Assembly: GCF_014650035.1 (NCBI RefSeq)
Contig: NZ_BMUE01000002.1
Span: 744,001-808,000, forward strand
DNA length: 64,000 nt
Reading direction: 5' to 3'
From: Streptomyces lucensis JCM 4490
Lineage (GTDB): Bacteria; Actinomycetota; Actinomycetes; Streptomycetales; Streptomycetaceae
In this document: piece after piece, positions 26,687 to 34,961 of the stretch
How the letters are laid out: each line of letters starts with the position of its first letter
Numbering within the stretch: the stretch's first letter is position 1
Position numbers and translations under genes: made by a program
Notes under the pieces: model-generated
The model's input: only the letters and a program-made list of their open reading frames with translations
The model's database searches: none
What the model was told of the DNA's origin: nothing

Positions 26687-27322
26687 TCAGGAGGGCGGCT
26701 GCGCTCCACGCGCCTTCAGCATCCCGGCCATCAGCTCGATCTCGGACTTCTGCGCTTCGACCATGCCCTGGGCCAGCCGCTTCTCCACGCCGACGGTGCA
26801 CTTGGCCACGCAGCCCCCGGCCATGTGGACACCGCCCTTGTGGTGGGCCGTCATCAGCTGCAGGTAGAGGATCTCCGCCTGCTTCCCGCTGAGCGACTGG
26901 AGCTTCTTCAGCTCGGTGTTGGTCGCCATGCCCGGCATCAACGCGCCGTCTTTGCCGGAGGCCATGTCACCCATGCCCATCCACGTCATCGGCGGGTCGG
27001 CCGACACCTTAGGCAGCCCCCACAGGTCCAGCCAGCCCAGCAGCATGCCGCGCTGGTTGGCCTGTGTCTGCGCGATGTCGTAGGCGAGCCGCCGCACCTC
27101 CTCGTTCTTCGTGCGGTCGCGCACGATGTACGACATCTCGACGGCCTGCTGGTGGTGCACGGCCATGTCCCGGGCGAACCCGGCGTCCGCCGAGTCCGCG
27201 CTCGGCGTCTTCGGACCCGATCCGCCGCCGTTGTCCTCGGCGACCGCGTAGGTGATCGCGCCGGCGGCGACGAGGACCGCCGCCGCCGGACCCGCGATCC
27301 AGCCGATGTGCCGCCGGCTCAC
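26687..27322 (-). CDS. DUF305 membrane-anchored four-helix protein
   Basis: A 211-residue protein with one N-terminal TM helix (GWIAGPAAAVLVAAGAITYAV) and an external DUF305 domain. The domain has a doubled motif, FARDMAVHHQQAVEMS and LQLMTAHHKGGVHMA, rich in His and Met, with DMASGKDGALMPGMAT between. Such His/Met-rich bundles suggest metal (copper) binding, which is not proven here. GTG 27322 overlaps the DUF3105 stop (GTGA), so the pair is coupled. Cys residues in GGCVAKC could form a disulfide. Confidence 0.85.
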   Translation of the reverse strand: MSRRHIGWIAGPAAAVLVAAGAITYAVAEDNGGGSGPKTPSADSADAGFARDMAVHHQQAVEMSYIVRDRTKNEEVRRLAYDIAQTQANQRGMLLGWLDLWGLPKVSADPPMTWMGMGDMASGKDGALMPGMATNTELKKLQSLSGKQAEILYLQLMTAHHKGGVHMAGGCVAKCTVGVEKRLAQGMVEAQKSEIELMAGMLKARGAQPPS

Positions 27323-27996
27323 TTCATGACCCCGCCGGTGCAGGAGGCACCCGGCTCGGGCGTCTGCTGCCCCTGCACGTAGGTGGCGAAGAACTTGTTC
27401 ACCTCGGGGTCCTTCGCGCTCTTCACGGCCACCTGGTGGCCCCACGCCGACAGGATCAGCGGCGCTTCCTGGTTCTCGTACGGGCTCATCAGCGAGTACG
27501 GCGTCTTCTTCACCTTGGCCGCGAGCGCGTCGACGTCCGCCTTCCGCGCCTTGGCGGTGTACGTCACCCAGACCGCGCCGTGCTCCAGGGCGTGCACGGC
27601 GTTCTCGTCCGGCACCGCCTTGGTGTAGACGTCGCCGTTGCAGTTGAGCCACACCGGGTTGTGGTTGCCGCCGACCGGCGGGTGCATCGGGTACGACACC
27701 TTGCTGGTGACGTGGGTGCGCGCCAGCTTGCCGGACCAGGTCTTCACCCCGTCCTTGCCGGTGGTGAAGTGCCCCGAGTCCCCGGAGTTCTTGGCGTCGC
27801 CGCTCGGCGTCGAGTCGTTGTCGCGGGACTGCTTGTTCACGAGGACCACACCGCCGACGACGAGACCGGCGACGACCACCGCGCTGGCGGCGATGGTGAG
27901 CACCCGGCCGCGGCGCTCACGGGCACGCTCGGCGCGCCGCATCTCCTCGATGCGCGCCTTGCGCGCCGCGCTGCTGCTGTTCTTGGCGGAACCCAT
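27319..27996 (-). CDS. DUF3105 membrane-anchored protein
   Basis: A 225-residue protein. A basic cytoplasmic N-terminus (AARKARIEEMRRAERARERRGR) and a TM helix (about 33-53) are followed by an external DUF3105 domain: YPMHPPVGGNHNPVWLNCNGDVYTKAVPDENAVHALEHGAVWVTY has the invariant His/Asn/Cys pattern of the family. It lies first in a two-gene operon with the DUF305 protein. The pair is common in actinobacteria and the job is unknown. Confidence 0.85.
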   Translation of the reverse strand: MGSAKNSSSAARKARIEEMRRAERARERRGRVLTIAASAVVVAGLVVGGVVLVNKQSRDNDSTPSGDAKNSGDSGHFTTGKDGVKTWSGKLARTHVTSKVSYPMHPPVGGNHNPVWLNCNGDVYTKAVPDENAVHALEHGAVWVTYTAKARKADVDALAAKVKKTPYSLMSPYENQEAPLILSAWGHQVAVKSAKDPEVNKFFATYVQGQQTPEPGASCTGGVMK

Positions 27997-28207
27997 GAGG
28001 CGTGTCCTTCTGGGGAAAAGAGACGGACTGGAGGGAGTGTGGCTTGCTGATCGTAATGCGGAAGGGGGGTCGTTCCGTAGGGAGGGCGCGTAAAAGGCGC
28101 CCGCGCGGACGCGCGGCGCGAGGCGGCCGGGGCGGTGGCGGGGGTGGGCGCAGGCCGCCGGCCGGGAGAAATTTGAACCGCCGATTCGTATTACCTACCC
28201 TCGTGAT

Positions 28208-28663
28208 ATGCGGTTGCTGCGCTCCACCGATCTCGCCCTGCGTGTCCTGATGCGGCTCACCGTCGCCGGCGAGACCAACCCCACGACCCGGCAGGTCGCG
28301 GGGGACATGGACGTGCCCTACACCCACGCCGCCAAGGTCGTCGCCGAACTCCAGCACATGGGCCTGGTCGACGCCCGCCGGGGCAGGGGCGGCGGACTGA
28401 GCCTGACCGAGAAGGGGCGCACGGCGTCGGTGGGATCCGTGGTGCGCGCCTTCGAGGGCGACGGGGACGTCGTCGACTGCGAGGGCGCCGGCCAGGGAGC
28501 CACGCCCTGCCCGCTCAGCTCCGGCTGCCGCCTGCGGGGCGCGCTGCGCCGGGCCCAGGAGGCGTTCTACGCGGCGCTGGACCCGGTGACGGTGCAGGAC
28601 ATCGTCGTGGACCCGACCGCTCCGCTGCTGCTGGGGATCGGCAGGGCGCCGCAGCCGCGGTAG
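28208..28663 (+). CDS. nsrR: Rrf2-family NO-sensing [4Fe-4S] repressor, NsrR
   Basis: A 151-residue Rrf2 regulator. The N-terminal winged helix-turn-helix is MRLLRSTDLALRVLMRLTV, TTRQVAGDMDVPYTHAAKVVAELQHMGLV and GRGGGLSL. Cluster ligands are expected at Cys91, Cys101 and Cys107 (DCEGAGQGATPCPLSSGC), with Asp8 present as in the characterised S. coelicolor NsrR, where an Asp is the fourth ligand. NO damages the cluster and releases repression. It is convergent with the flavohaemoglobin gene, whose promoter carries an NsrR-type palindrome. Confidence 0.88.
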   Translation: MRLLRSTDLALRVLMRLTVAGETNPTTRQVAGDMDVPYTHAAKVVAELQHMGLVDARRGRGGGLSLTEKGRTASVGSVVRAFEGDGDVVDCEGAGQGATPCPLSSGCRLRGALRRAQEAFYAALDPVTVQDIVVDPTAPLLLGIGRAPQPR

Positions 28664-28691
28664 GGCGGAGGACACACCCGGTGACGCGTGA

Positions 28692-28733
28692 GGGGCGCCC
28701 CGCCGGACCCGGTGAGGTCCGGCGGGGCGCCCC
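28692..28733. terminator. Strong bidirectional terminator between nsrR and hmp
   Basis: A perfect 18-bp stem, GGGGCGCCCCGCCGGACC (28692-28709) and its complement (28716-28733), with a 6-nt loop cggtga. It lies between the convergent stops of nsrR (28663) and the flavohaemoglobin gene (28766). Confidence 0.85.
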
Positions 28734-28765
28734 TTCGCGCGCCGGCTGCCGTCAGGCGTCCGGTG

Positions 28766-29953
28766 TCAGGCGGCCTGGGCGAGCCAGAGGTCCGGGCCGA
28801 ACACCTCGTAGTGGATGTCGGCGGGGGCCACGCCCTTCTCGATCAGCTGGGCGCGCACCGCGCGCATGAAGGGCAGCGGGCCGCACAGGTAGGCGTGCGT
28901 GCCGGCCGGTACGTCGACGTCCGCGAGGTCGGCCAGGCCGGGCCGGCCGGCGCCCTCGGCGTCCTGCTCGTAGAAGAAGACCGGCTTCCCGTCGGGCAGC
29001 TTGGCCGTGTACGCCTCGTGGTCGGAGCGCAGCGCGTGCGCGGCGGGGGAGCGGTCGGCGTGCACGACGGTCACCGGCGCGCTGTGGCCGGTGAGGGCCA
29101 GCTGCTCCAGCATGGCGATCATCGGGGTGACGCCGATGCCCGCGGAGGCGAGCAGCAGCGGCGCCTCGGTGTCCTCCAGGACGAGGTCGCCGTAGGGGGC
29201 GGACAGCTGCAGCACGTCACCCTCGCGCACGTGGGCGTGCAGGTGGTTGGAGACCTCGCCGTCGGGCGCGGCGCCGTCGCCGGCCACCCGCTTGACGGCG
29301 AACTGCCGCTCCGGGGAGCCGGGGGCCGCGGTCAGGCTGTACTGGCGGATCTGCCGGGCGCCGTCCGCGAGCGTGACGCCGACCGAGACGTACTGGCCGG
29401 CGCGGTAGCCGGGCACCGGGCCGCCGTCCACGGGGCGCAGCCGGAAGCTCGCGACGTCGGCGGTCTCGTCGATCCGCTCGACGACCTCCCACTCGCGCCA
29501 GCCGGCCTGCTCGCTCTCCTGGTACAGCCGCTTCTCGATGGCGATCAGGGCGTTGGCCATCAGCCAGTAGACGTCGGTCCAGGCGGCGGCGACCTCGGGG
29601 GTGACCGCCTCGCCCAGGATCTCGGCTATGGCGGCGAACAGGTGCTCGTGGACGATCGGGTACTGCTCCGGCGTGATGCCGAGGGAGGCGTGCTTGTGGG
29701 CGATGCGCTCCAGCATCGCGTCGGGCCGCTGCTCGGGGTTGTTCACCAGGTACGTGGCGAAGGCGGCGATGGAGCCGGCCAGGGCCTGCTTCTGGATGCC
29801 GGCGGCCTGGTTGCCGCGGTTGAACAGATCACGGAGCAGCTCGGGGTGGGCCTCGAACAGCCGGGCGTAGAAGCGCTCGGTGATCTCGCCGATGGCCGCG
29901 CCGACGGCGGGCAGGGTGGCGCGGACGGTGGCTGCTGACTGCTCGGACAGCAT
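28766..29953 (-). CDS. hmpA: Flavohaemoglobin nitric oxide dioxygenase
   Basis: A 395-residue cytoplasmic enzyme that converts NO to nitrate using O2 and NADPH. The globin domain spans about residues 1-138; FNRGNQAAGIQKQALAGSIAAFATYL holds the distal region, and IAHKHASLGITPEQYPIVHEHL holds the proximal haem His. The FAD domain (RQYSLTAAPG) and the NAD(P) domain (LLASAGIGVTPMIAMLEQL, YLCGPLPFMRAV) follow. ATG 29953 follows GAGGAG. An NsrR-type palindrome lies 67 bp upstream, so expression should rise on NO exposure. Confidence 0.95.
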   Translation of the reverse strand: MLSEQSAATVRATLPAVGAAIGEITERFYARLFEAHPELLRDLFNRGNQAAGIQKQALAGSIAAFATYLVNNPEQRPDAMLERIAHKHASLGITPEQYPIVHEHLFAAIAEILGEAVTPEVAAAWTDVYWLMANALIAIEKRLYQESEQAGWREWEVVERIDETADVASFRLRPVDGGPVPGYRAGQYVSVGVTLADGARQIRQYSLTAAPGSPERQFAVKRVAGDGAAPDGEVSNHLHAHVREGDVLQLSAPYGDLVLEDTEAPLLLASAGIGVTPMIAMLEQLALTGHSAPVTVVHADRSPAAHALRSDHEAYTAKLPDGKPVFFYEQDAEGAGRPGLADLADVDVPAGTHAYLCGPLPFMRAVRAQLIEKGVAPADIHYEVFGPDLWLAQAA

Positions 29954-30019
29954 CAGGACTCCTCGATGGCTCGATCGCTGCGACTCGCTCGATCGCTCGG
30001 CTGATCGAAACGGTAGAGA

Positions 30020-30042
30020 AACTTGCATCTGAGATGCAAATT
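30020..30042. promoter_or_regulatory. NsrR operator upstream of hmp
   Basis: A 23-bp element contains a perfect 8-1-8 palindrome TTGCATCT-G-AGATGCAA (30023-30039) within AAC...ATT borders. As I recall, the S. coelicolor NsrR site before hmpA2 has nearly the same AAC..GCATCTGAGAT core. The remaining 336-bp gap (29954-30289) holds the divergent hmp and glnA2 promoters and no further gene that I can see. Confidence 0.8.
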
Positions 30043-30289
30043 AAAACGGCGTGGTCTCGGTCACGCCCGAAGCGGACCGGCCATTACGGATGTCGCGCCG
30101 AGCAGGCAAGATGGGCCACAGAGCGGTACACCTGCCGTATGTGAGGCGTTCAGGTCGAGGACGCCCGGGCGATCAAGGTCCGCAACGCGCGTGAAACGGT
30201 GTTGTGGTGTGATGCTCAGGTGCCCGACCGCCTGTCCCCGCGCCACGGGAACACGGGCGGCCTGACCAGCAAGGATGGGGAAGCGGAAG

Positions 30290-31651
30290 ATGGACAAGCA
30301 GCAGGAGTTCGTGCTCCGGACGTTGGAGGAGCGCGACATCCGGTTCGTACGCCTGTGGTTCACGGACGTGCTGGGCTTCCTCAAGTCCGTCGCCGTGGCC
30401 CCCGCCGAGCTGGAGCAGGCCTTCGACGAGGGCATCGGCTTCGACGGCTCCGCCATCGAGGGCTTCGCCCGGGTCTACGAGTCCGACATGATCGCCAAGC
30501 CTGACCCCTCCACCTTCCAGGTCCTGCCGTGGCGCGCCGAGGCCCCCGGCACCGCCCGCATGTTCTGCGACATCCTGATGCCCGACGGCTCCCCGTCCTT
30601 CGCCGACCCGCGCTACGTCCTCAAGCGCGCCCTGGCCAAGACCTCCGACCTCGGCTTCACCTTCTACACCCACCCCGAGATCGAGTTCTTCCTGCTGAAG
30701 AACAAGCCCGTCGACGGCTCCCGCCCCACCCCGGCCGACAACTCGGGCTACTTCGACCACACCCCGCAGAACGTGGGCATGGACTTCCGCCGCCAGGCGA
30801 TCACCATGCTGGAGTCGATGGGCATCTCGGTGGAGTTCTCCCACCACGAGGGCGCCCCCGGCCAGCAGGAGATCGACCTGCGCTACGCCGACGCGCTGTC
30901 CACGGCGGACAACATCATGACGTTCCGCCTGGTCATGAAGCAGGTCGCGCTGGAGCAGGGCGTGCAGGCGACCTTCATGCCGAAGCCGTTCTCGGAGTTC
31001 CCCGGCTCCGGCATGCACACCCACCTGTCCCTCTTCGAGGGCGACCGCAACGCGTTCTACGAGTCCGGCGCCGAGTACCAGCTCTCCAAGGTCGGCCGCT
31101 CCTTCATCGCCGGCCTGCTGCGGCACGCCGCGGAGATCTCCGCGGTCACCAACCAGTGGGTCAACTCCTACAAGCGCATCTGGGGCGGCTCGGAGCGCAC
31201 GGCGGGCGCCGGCGGCGAGGCCCCCTCCTACATCTGCTGGGGCCACAACAACCGCTCGGCCCTGGTCCGCGTGCCCATGTACAAGCCCGGCAAGACCGGG
31301 TCCGCCCGCGTGGAGGTCCGCTCCATCGACTCCGGCGCGAACCCGTACCTCACCTACGCCGTCCTCCTGGCCGCCGGCCTCAAGGGCATCGAGGAGGGCT
31401 ACGAGCTCCCGCCCGGCGCCGAGGACGACGTCTGGGCCCTCTCCAACGCCGAGCGCCGCGCGATGGGCATCGAGCCCCTCCCGCAGAACCTCGGCGAGGC
31501 CCTCACCCTGATGGAGAACAGCGACCTGGTCGCGGAGACCCTCGGCGAGCACGTCTTCGACTTCTTCCTCCGCAACAAGAAGCAGGAGTGGGAGGAGTAC
31601 CGCTCCGAGGTGACGGCGTTCGAGCTGCGCAAGAACCTGCCGGTGTTGTAG
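30290..31651 (+). CDS. glnA2: Glutamine synthetase-like GlnA2 (gamma-glutamylpolyamine synthetase type)
   Basis: A 453-residue protein of the GSI fold, the exact length of S. coelicolor GlnA2, which is reported to glutamylate polyamines rather than supply bulk glutamine. The motifs are GIGFDGSAIEGF, FTFYTHPEIEFFLL (metal Glu), GQQEIDLRYADAL, SGMHTHLSLFEG and NNRSALVRVPMY. The usual adenylylation Tyr (NLYDLP) is replaced by YELPPGAEDDVW, so GlnE should not regulate it. ATG 30290 after GGGGAAG is preferred over ATG 30275. Confidence 0.92.
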   Translation: MDKQQEFVLRTLEERDIRFVRLWFTDVLGFLKSVAVAPAELEQAFDEGIGFDGSAIEGFARVYESDMIAKPDPSTFQVLPWRAEAPGTARMFCDILMPDGSPSFADPRYVLKRALAKTSDLGFTFYTHPEIEFFLLKNKPVDGSRPTPADNSGYFDHTPQNVGMDFRRQAITMLESMGISVEFSHHEGAPGQQEIDLRYADALSTADNIMTFRLVMKQVALEQGVQATFMPKPFSEFPGSGMHTHLSLFEGDRNAFYESGAEYQLSKVGRSFIAGLLRHAAEISAVTNQWVNSYKRIWGGSERTAGAGGEAPSYICWGHNNRSALVRVPMYKPGKTGSARVEVRSIDSGANPYLTYAVLLAAGLKGIEEGYELPPGAEDDVWALSNAERRAMGIEPLPQNLGEALTLMENSDLVAETLGEHVFDFFLRNKKQEWEEYRSEVTAFELRKNLPVL

Positions 31652-31685
31652 GGCGGGTCGAGACGTTCTCTGCTGAATGCAATGA

Positions 31686-31718
31686 GTGGGGCCGACGGTC
31701 ACGGACCGCCGGCCCCAC
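31686..31718 (+). terminator. glnA2 terminator
   Basis: A stem of GTGGGGCCG (31686-31694) and CGGCCCCAC (31710-31718), with an inner GGT/ACC extension, 35 bp after the glnA2 stop. Confidence 0.7.
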
Positions 31719-31786
31719 CGCGTCTCACGAGCCTTATGCCGTCTACGGGCCGGCGGAACGGATGCTCGTCGCGTCGACGGGCGGGG

Positions 31787-32341
31787 TCACCGGAGCACCG
31801 TGAAGAACGCCAGCCCCTGCCGGTCCGAGTCCTGTGCCTGTCCGCTGGCCGCGACGATCGCGAGTTGCCGTATGCCGACTCGGCTGATCCAGTCATCCTG
31901 CGGGATGCGAATCTCGCCGGCGAACGACCCGTCGTCTGCCGCGCGAAACTGACCGAGCTGCGGGCTCACAGGGTCCTGGCATATGACTTGTACGGCGTTC
32001 CCCGGCTCGAAGCCGGTACCGGAAATGTGCACTTGCGTCCCCGGGGGGCCAGAGCTTGGACCAATGGTGATCTCCGTGCGCGCGGGGACCGCGTCCGGCG
32101 TACCTCCGTCGTCGGTCACGCGCATGACGAGCCACGCGACGGAAAGGATCGCGACAATGGCGAGCCCGGCGAGCATCACCAGAGGGAACGGGCCCATCTG
32201 CTTGGAGATCAGTTTGGTGCGCGATCTGTTCACGGTCATGTCACCGCGCGACGCGTACGCTCTGCCGTGACCGTGCGCCGAGGTGTACATCTCGGCTTGA
32301 TCGGGCTCCTCCCGAGGAGACGAGGGCGGTACGTGGGTCAT
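31787..32341 (-). CDS. Single-TM protein with terminal RAYxSRGDMTVN motif and external Ig-like domain
   Basis: A 184-residue membrane protein. The cytoplasmic N-terminus contains GRAYASRGDMTVN (residues 26-38), followed by one TM helix (about 51-73, PFPLVMLAGLAIVAILSVAWLVM). An external domain of about 90 residues (ITIGPSSGPPGTQVHISGTGFEPGNAVQVICQDP..) resembles an IPT/TIG beta-sandwich. Its ATG overlaps the stop of the upstream 140-residue gene, which ends in a near copy of the same motif. The function is unknown. Confidence 0.7.
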   Translation of the reverse strand: MTHVPPSSPREEPDQAEMYTSAHGHGRAYASRGDMTVNRSRTKLISKQMGPFPLVMLAGLAIVAILSVAWLVMRVTDDGGTPDAVPARTEITIGPSSGPPGTQVHISGTGFEPGNAVQVICQDPVSPQLGQFRAADDGSFAGEIRIPQDDWISRVGIRQLAIVAASGQAQDSDRQGLAFFTVLR

Positions 32342-32760
32342 GACGGGCCCTCGTTGATCGTCATGTCACGGGCCGACATGTACGCCCTGCCTCGACCGGA
32401 AACCCGGGCGTTCATCCTGATGCTGGTGACCCGGGCGACCTCGGCCGCCGGCAGCAGTGGTGTCAGTTCCTGGTCGAGGACGCGCTGCAACTCGGCGCGC
32501 AGTGAAGGGTCCGTCGAAAGCAGCCGACGAAGTTTTCGCTGCCAGTCGCCGATCAGTTCCTCTTCCACCGAAGAGTCCCCGACCGACCGCGCCTCGATCA
32601 CCTGGGTACGCCCGTGCGCCAACTCCGCGATCACAGCCGGGACCTCTTCGGGATGACGCTGCTGCCAGAACCCCACTACTGCCTGGCGCGCTTGCTCCCA
32701 GGCCTGCGTAGCCATGGTTCCCACCACCGCGGACGCCGCGGCAAGCGTCAAAGCGTCCAT
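32338..32760 (-). CDS. Hypothetical helical protein ending in RAYMSARDMTIN motif
   Basis: A 140-residue soluble protein with a short hydrophobic N-terminus (MDALTLAAASAVVGTMATQAWEQARQAVVGF) and a charged helical middle (EEELIGDWQRKLRRLLSTDPSLRAELQRVLDQEL). The tail GRAYMSARDMTINEGPS (residues 124-140) is matched in the N-terminus of the next gene. From memory, this type of Gly-Arg-x-Tyr..Arg-Asp motif recurs in Streptomyces proteins linked to NB-ARC/NACHT systems. It is the first gene of a coupled pair. Confidence 0.7.
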   Translation of the reverse strand: MDALTLAAASAVVGTMATQAWEQARQAVVGFWQQRHPEEVPAVIAELAHGRTQVIEARSVGDSSVEEELIGDWQRKLRRLLSTDPSLRAELQRVLDQELTPLLPAAEVARVTSIRMNARVSGRGRAYMSARDMTINEGPS

Positions 32761-32965
32761 GCCCGTTCCCCCATCGCACCCCGACCCGGAACTTCAGGGT
32801 AGCCGGAGAGTGACGGTCCGTGTACGCATCTGTGCGAAGGTACTGACTGATTGAGCGATGTTGAGATGGTTCGCCTGACAGCGGCCCGCTTTTGTCGTAT
32901 TTCCGCGTCAGCCTGGCTGCTGAGCCGGCTCGCCGGATGTCATGGCTCGCAGCCTGTGATGGTCG

Positions 32966-33262
32966 TCAGCCGGTGGCCTTGGCGATGATGCGTCCCATCT
33001 CCTCTCGGCCGAAGGCCCGCAGTGTCGTGGAACGGATGTTGCCGACCCCGCCGAGCTGGAGGAGCGCTGCCGTGGCCGTCTCCTCGTCCTGCGCCTCGAT
33101 GACGGCCACGAGGTCGTACGGACCGACGGTCCAGTAGACGCTCAGGAGCTTCGCACCGAGCTTCTGTACCGCCGAGCCGAAGGCCTCGGCGCGTTTCGCA
33201 GTGTCCTTGTAGTTGCGGATTCCCTGGTCGGTCCAGCTCAGCAACGCGACGTACGTCGGCAT
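32966..33262 (-). CDS. GYD-domain protein
   Basis: A 98-residue small alpha/beta-barrel (dimeric ferredoxin-like) protein. MPTYVALLSWTDQGIRNYKDTAKRAEAF, SVYWTVGPYDLVAVIEAQDEETA and the end GNIRSTTLRAF match the GYD family throughout. The family's biochemical role is unsettled; small-ligand binding is assumed. It stands alone. The 205 bp between its stop side and the 140-residue gene hold nothing I can name. Confidence 0.88.
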   Translation of the reverse strand: MPTYVALLSWTDQGIRNYKDTAKRAEAFGSAVQKLGAKLLSVYWTVGPYDLVAVIEAQDEETATAALLQLGGVGNIRSTTLRAFGREEMGRIIAKATG

Positions 33263-33368
33263 GTTCTACCACCTTCACGAGGAGACACATCGCGAGGTCA
33301 AGCCTGGGAGACCGGTCCGGAGCCCGCACGAGATACGCGTCCGAACGAGGAACGCGTCTCGACGGCGG

Positions 33369-33896
33369 TCAAGAGCCGGCCGCGGCGACGGCCTCCGCTG
33401 CCGCCCCTCGCAGGGCGCCGGACGTGAGCCAGCTGTTCCTTCCGCCGGCCAGGTGTGCCACGGCACGGGCAACCCATCGCGGGTCGCCGAGGAGCTGCGG
33501 CCTTCCCTCGTCGACGAGCTGCCGCAGCAGGTGCTCCAGCCGGAGGACGTCCACCGCCCGGTACGGGCGCGCGTGCTGGTCGAAGCGGAGTCGGTCGTCC
33601 TCGTAAGGGTGGCGCAGGGTCATGCGCAGCCAGCCGCCGTCGCGCCCGGCGACCATGCCCCTCAGGGTGTAGGCGCCCCGGCCGTTCGTGCTCCAGGCGT
33701 GCTTGCCCCAGGTGATCGAGACGCCGGTCATGATCCTGTGCCACGGGACCAGCCGTCCCCCGGAGTCCGGCCCGTGCTGCCGGAGCCCGTCCGGGCGGAG
33801 CTCCACCCAGTGGGTGTCCGGCCGCGTGGCGTCCCCGAGCGCCCAGTGGCCGCCGGCCGGTTCCAACGGTCCCAGGATCGTGTTTTCCCCCGTCAT
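33369..33896 (-). CDS. Hypothetical protein (175 aa)
   Basis: A 175-residue soluble protein. The N-terminal half looks like a PH-like beta-sandwich (THWVELRPDGLRQHGPDSGGRLVPWHRIMTGVSITWG..). It is followed by MTLRHPYEDDRLRFDQHARPYRAVDVLRLEHLLRQLVDEGRPQLLGDPRWV, a helical end. I do not recognise the family. It is divergent from the secreted protein gene at 33994. Confidence 0.65.
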   Translation of the reverse strand: MTGENTILGPLEPAGGHWALGDATRPDTHWVELRPDGLRQHGPDSGGRLVPWHRIMTGVSITWGKHAWSTNGRGAYTLRGMVAGRDGGWLRMTLRHPYEDDRLRFDQHARPYRAVDVLRLEHLLRQLVDEGRPQLLGDPRWVARAVAHLAGGRNSWLTSGALRGAAAEAVAAAGS

Positions 33897-33993
33897 ACGG
33901 CCATTGAATCACCCGTGGTACCGCGCGGCTGAAGGGCGAGAACTCGTCGGATAGGCTGCCGCCTCATTTGAGGATCATTACGAAGAGGTGTGA

Positions 33994-34821
33994 ATGAAGA
34001 CAGGCAGACGAACCGTCGCGGTGGCCACGTTCGTGGGCGCGCTGGGGCTCTCGGCGCTGAGCGCGCCGGCGGCCCAGGCGGCGGACACCGGCATCACCGT
34101 GTCGGACATCGTCATCAACAAGGGCAAGCCGATCGTCGTCGGCACGTCCCAGGTGGTGGAGCCGCCCATCAGCTTCCGCATCGCGCTGCCGTCCGGGTAC
34201 AGCACCGCCGACCCCTCCCGCTACGACGCGTACCCCTTCCTCTACCGCGGCAGCATCGCGACGGCGGCCGACACCGGGGAGAACTACATCGGCCCGGGCA
34301 GCTACACCTGCTACGAGACCGACTCCAAGCACGCTCGCTGCGAGGGCGACCTCTACATCGACCCGCACCCGAGCCGGGACCACGTCGACTCCAACAGCGA
34401 CGCCACGACCTGGAAGGTCGGCGTCTCGCTGAGGCTGTGGAAGGCCGACGGCGGCCTCAAGACCGGGGAACTGGAGACGCGGTCCACCACCGCCCAGCTC
34501 AAGCGCGCGGCCAAGGCCACCACCGACGCATCGCCGGAGCCGGTCACCAAGGGCAGGACGATCACCGTCACGGGCAGGCTGACCCGGGCCAACTGGAGCA
34601 CGAAGAAGTACGACGCCTACAGCGGCCGTACGGTCAGCCTCCAGTACCGCGCCAAGGGCGCCGACAGCTACAAGACGCTCAAGAAGGCCACCACCAGCAG
34701 CACCGGGGGGCTGAAGGCCACGGTCACCGCCTCGGCCGACGGTTACTACCGCTGGGTGTACTACGGCAACTCCACGACCGGCGTCGCCACCAGCGCGGCC
34801 GACTACGTCGACGTGCGCTGA
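33994..34821 (+). CDS. Secreted protein with Ig/calcium-beta-like domains
   Basis: A 275-residue exported protein. The signal peptide covers residues 1-29 (TVAVATFVGALGLSALSAPAAQA-AD). A first domain of about 140 residues has a Cys pair (TCYETDSKHARCEGD). A second beta-sandwich (TKGRTITVTGRLTRANWSTKKYDAYSGRTVSLQYRAKG..YYRWVYYGNSTTGVATSAADYVDVR) is found at the end of many Streptomyces secreted proteins. ATG 33994 follows GAAGAGG. The function is unknown; it is likely structural or cell-surface binding. Confidence 0.75.
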   Translation: MKTGRRTVAVATFVGALGLSALSAPAAQAADTGITVSDIVINKGKPIVVGTSQVVEPPISFRIALPSGYSTADPSRYDAYPFLYRGSIATAADTGENYIGPGSYTCYETDSKHARCEGDLYIDPHPSRDHVDSNSDATTWKVGVSLRLWKADGGLKTGELETRSTTAQLKRAAKATTDASPEPVTKGRTITVTGRLTRANWSTKKYDAYSGRTVSLQYRAKGADSYKTLKKATTSSTGGLKATVTASADGYYRWVYYGNSTTGVATSAADYVDVR

Positions 34822-34961
34822 CGCGCGCTCACGGAGCCGGCGGTCGTGGGCCGTCGGCCCCGTGAACGCAATCTCGGTTTTCGCCGTCCCGGCAGATGCT
34901 CGACGCGAGACCATAGGCTCTCTCGCACACGCACGCGCCAGGCAATTCCGGGGGGTCAACG

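Noticed and set aside
28208..28663. IscR or RsrR/other Rrf2 subtype
   Set aside because: Asp8, the three-Cys arrangement and the adjacent flavohaemoglobin with an NsrR-type operator favour NsrR, although subtype by sequence alone is not absolute.
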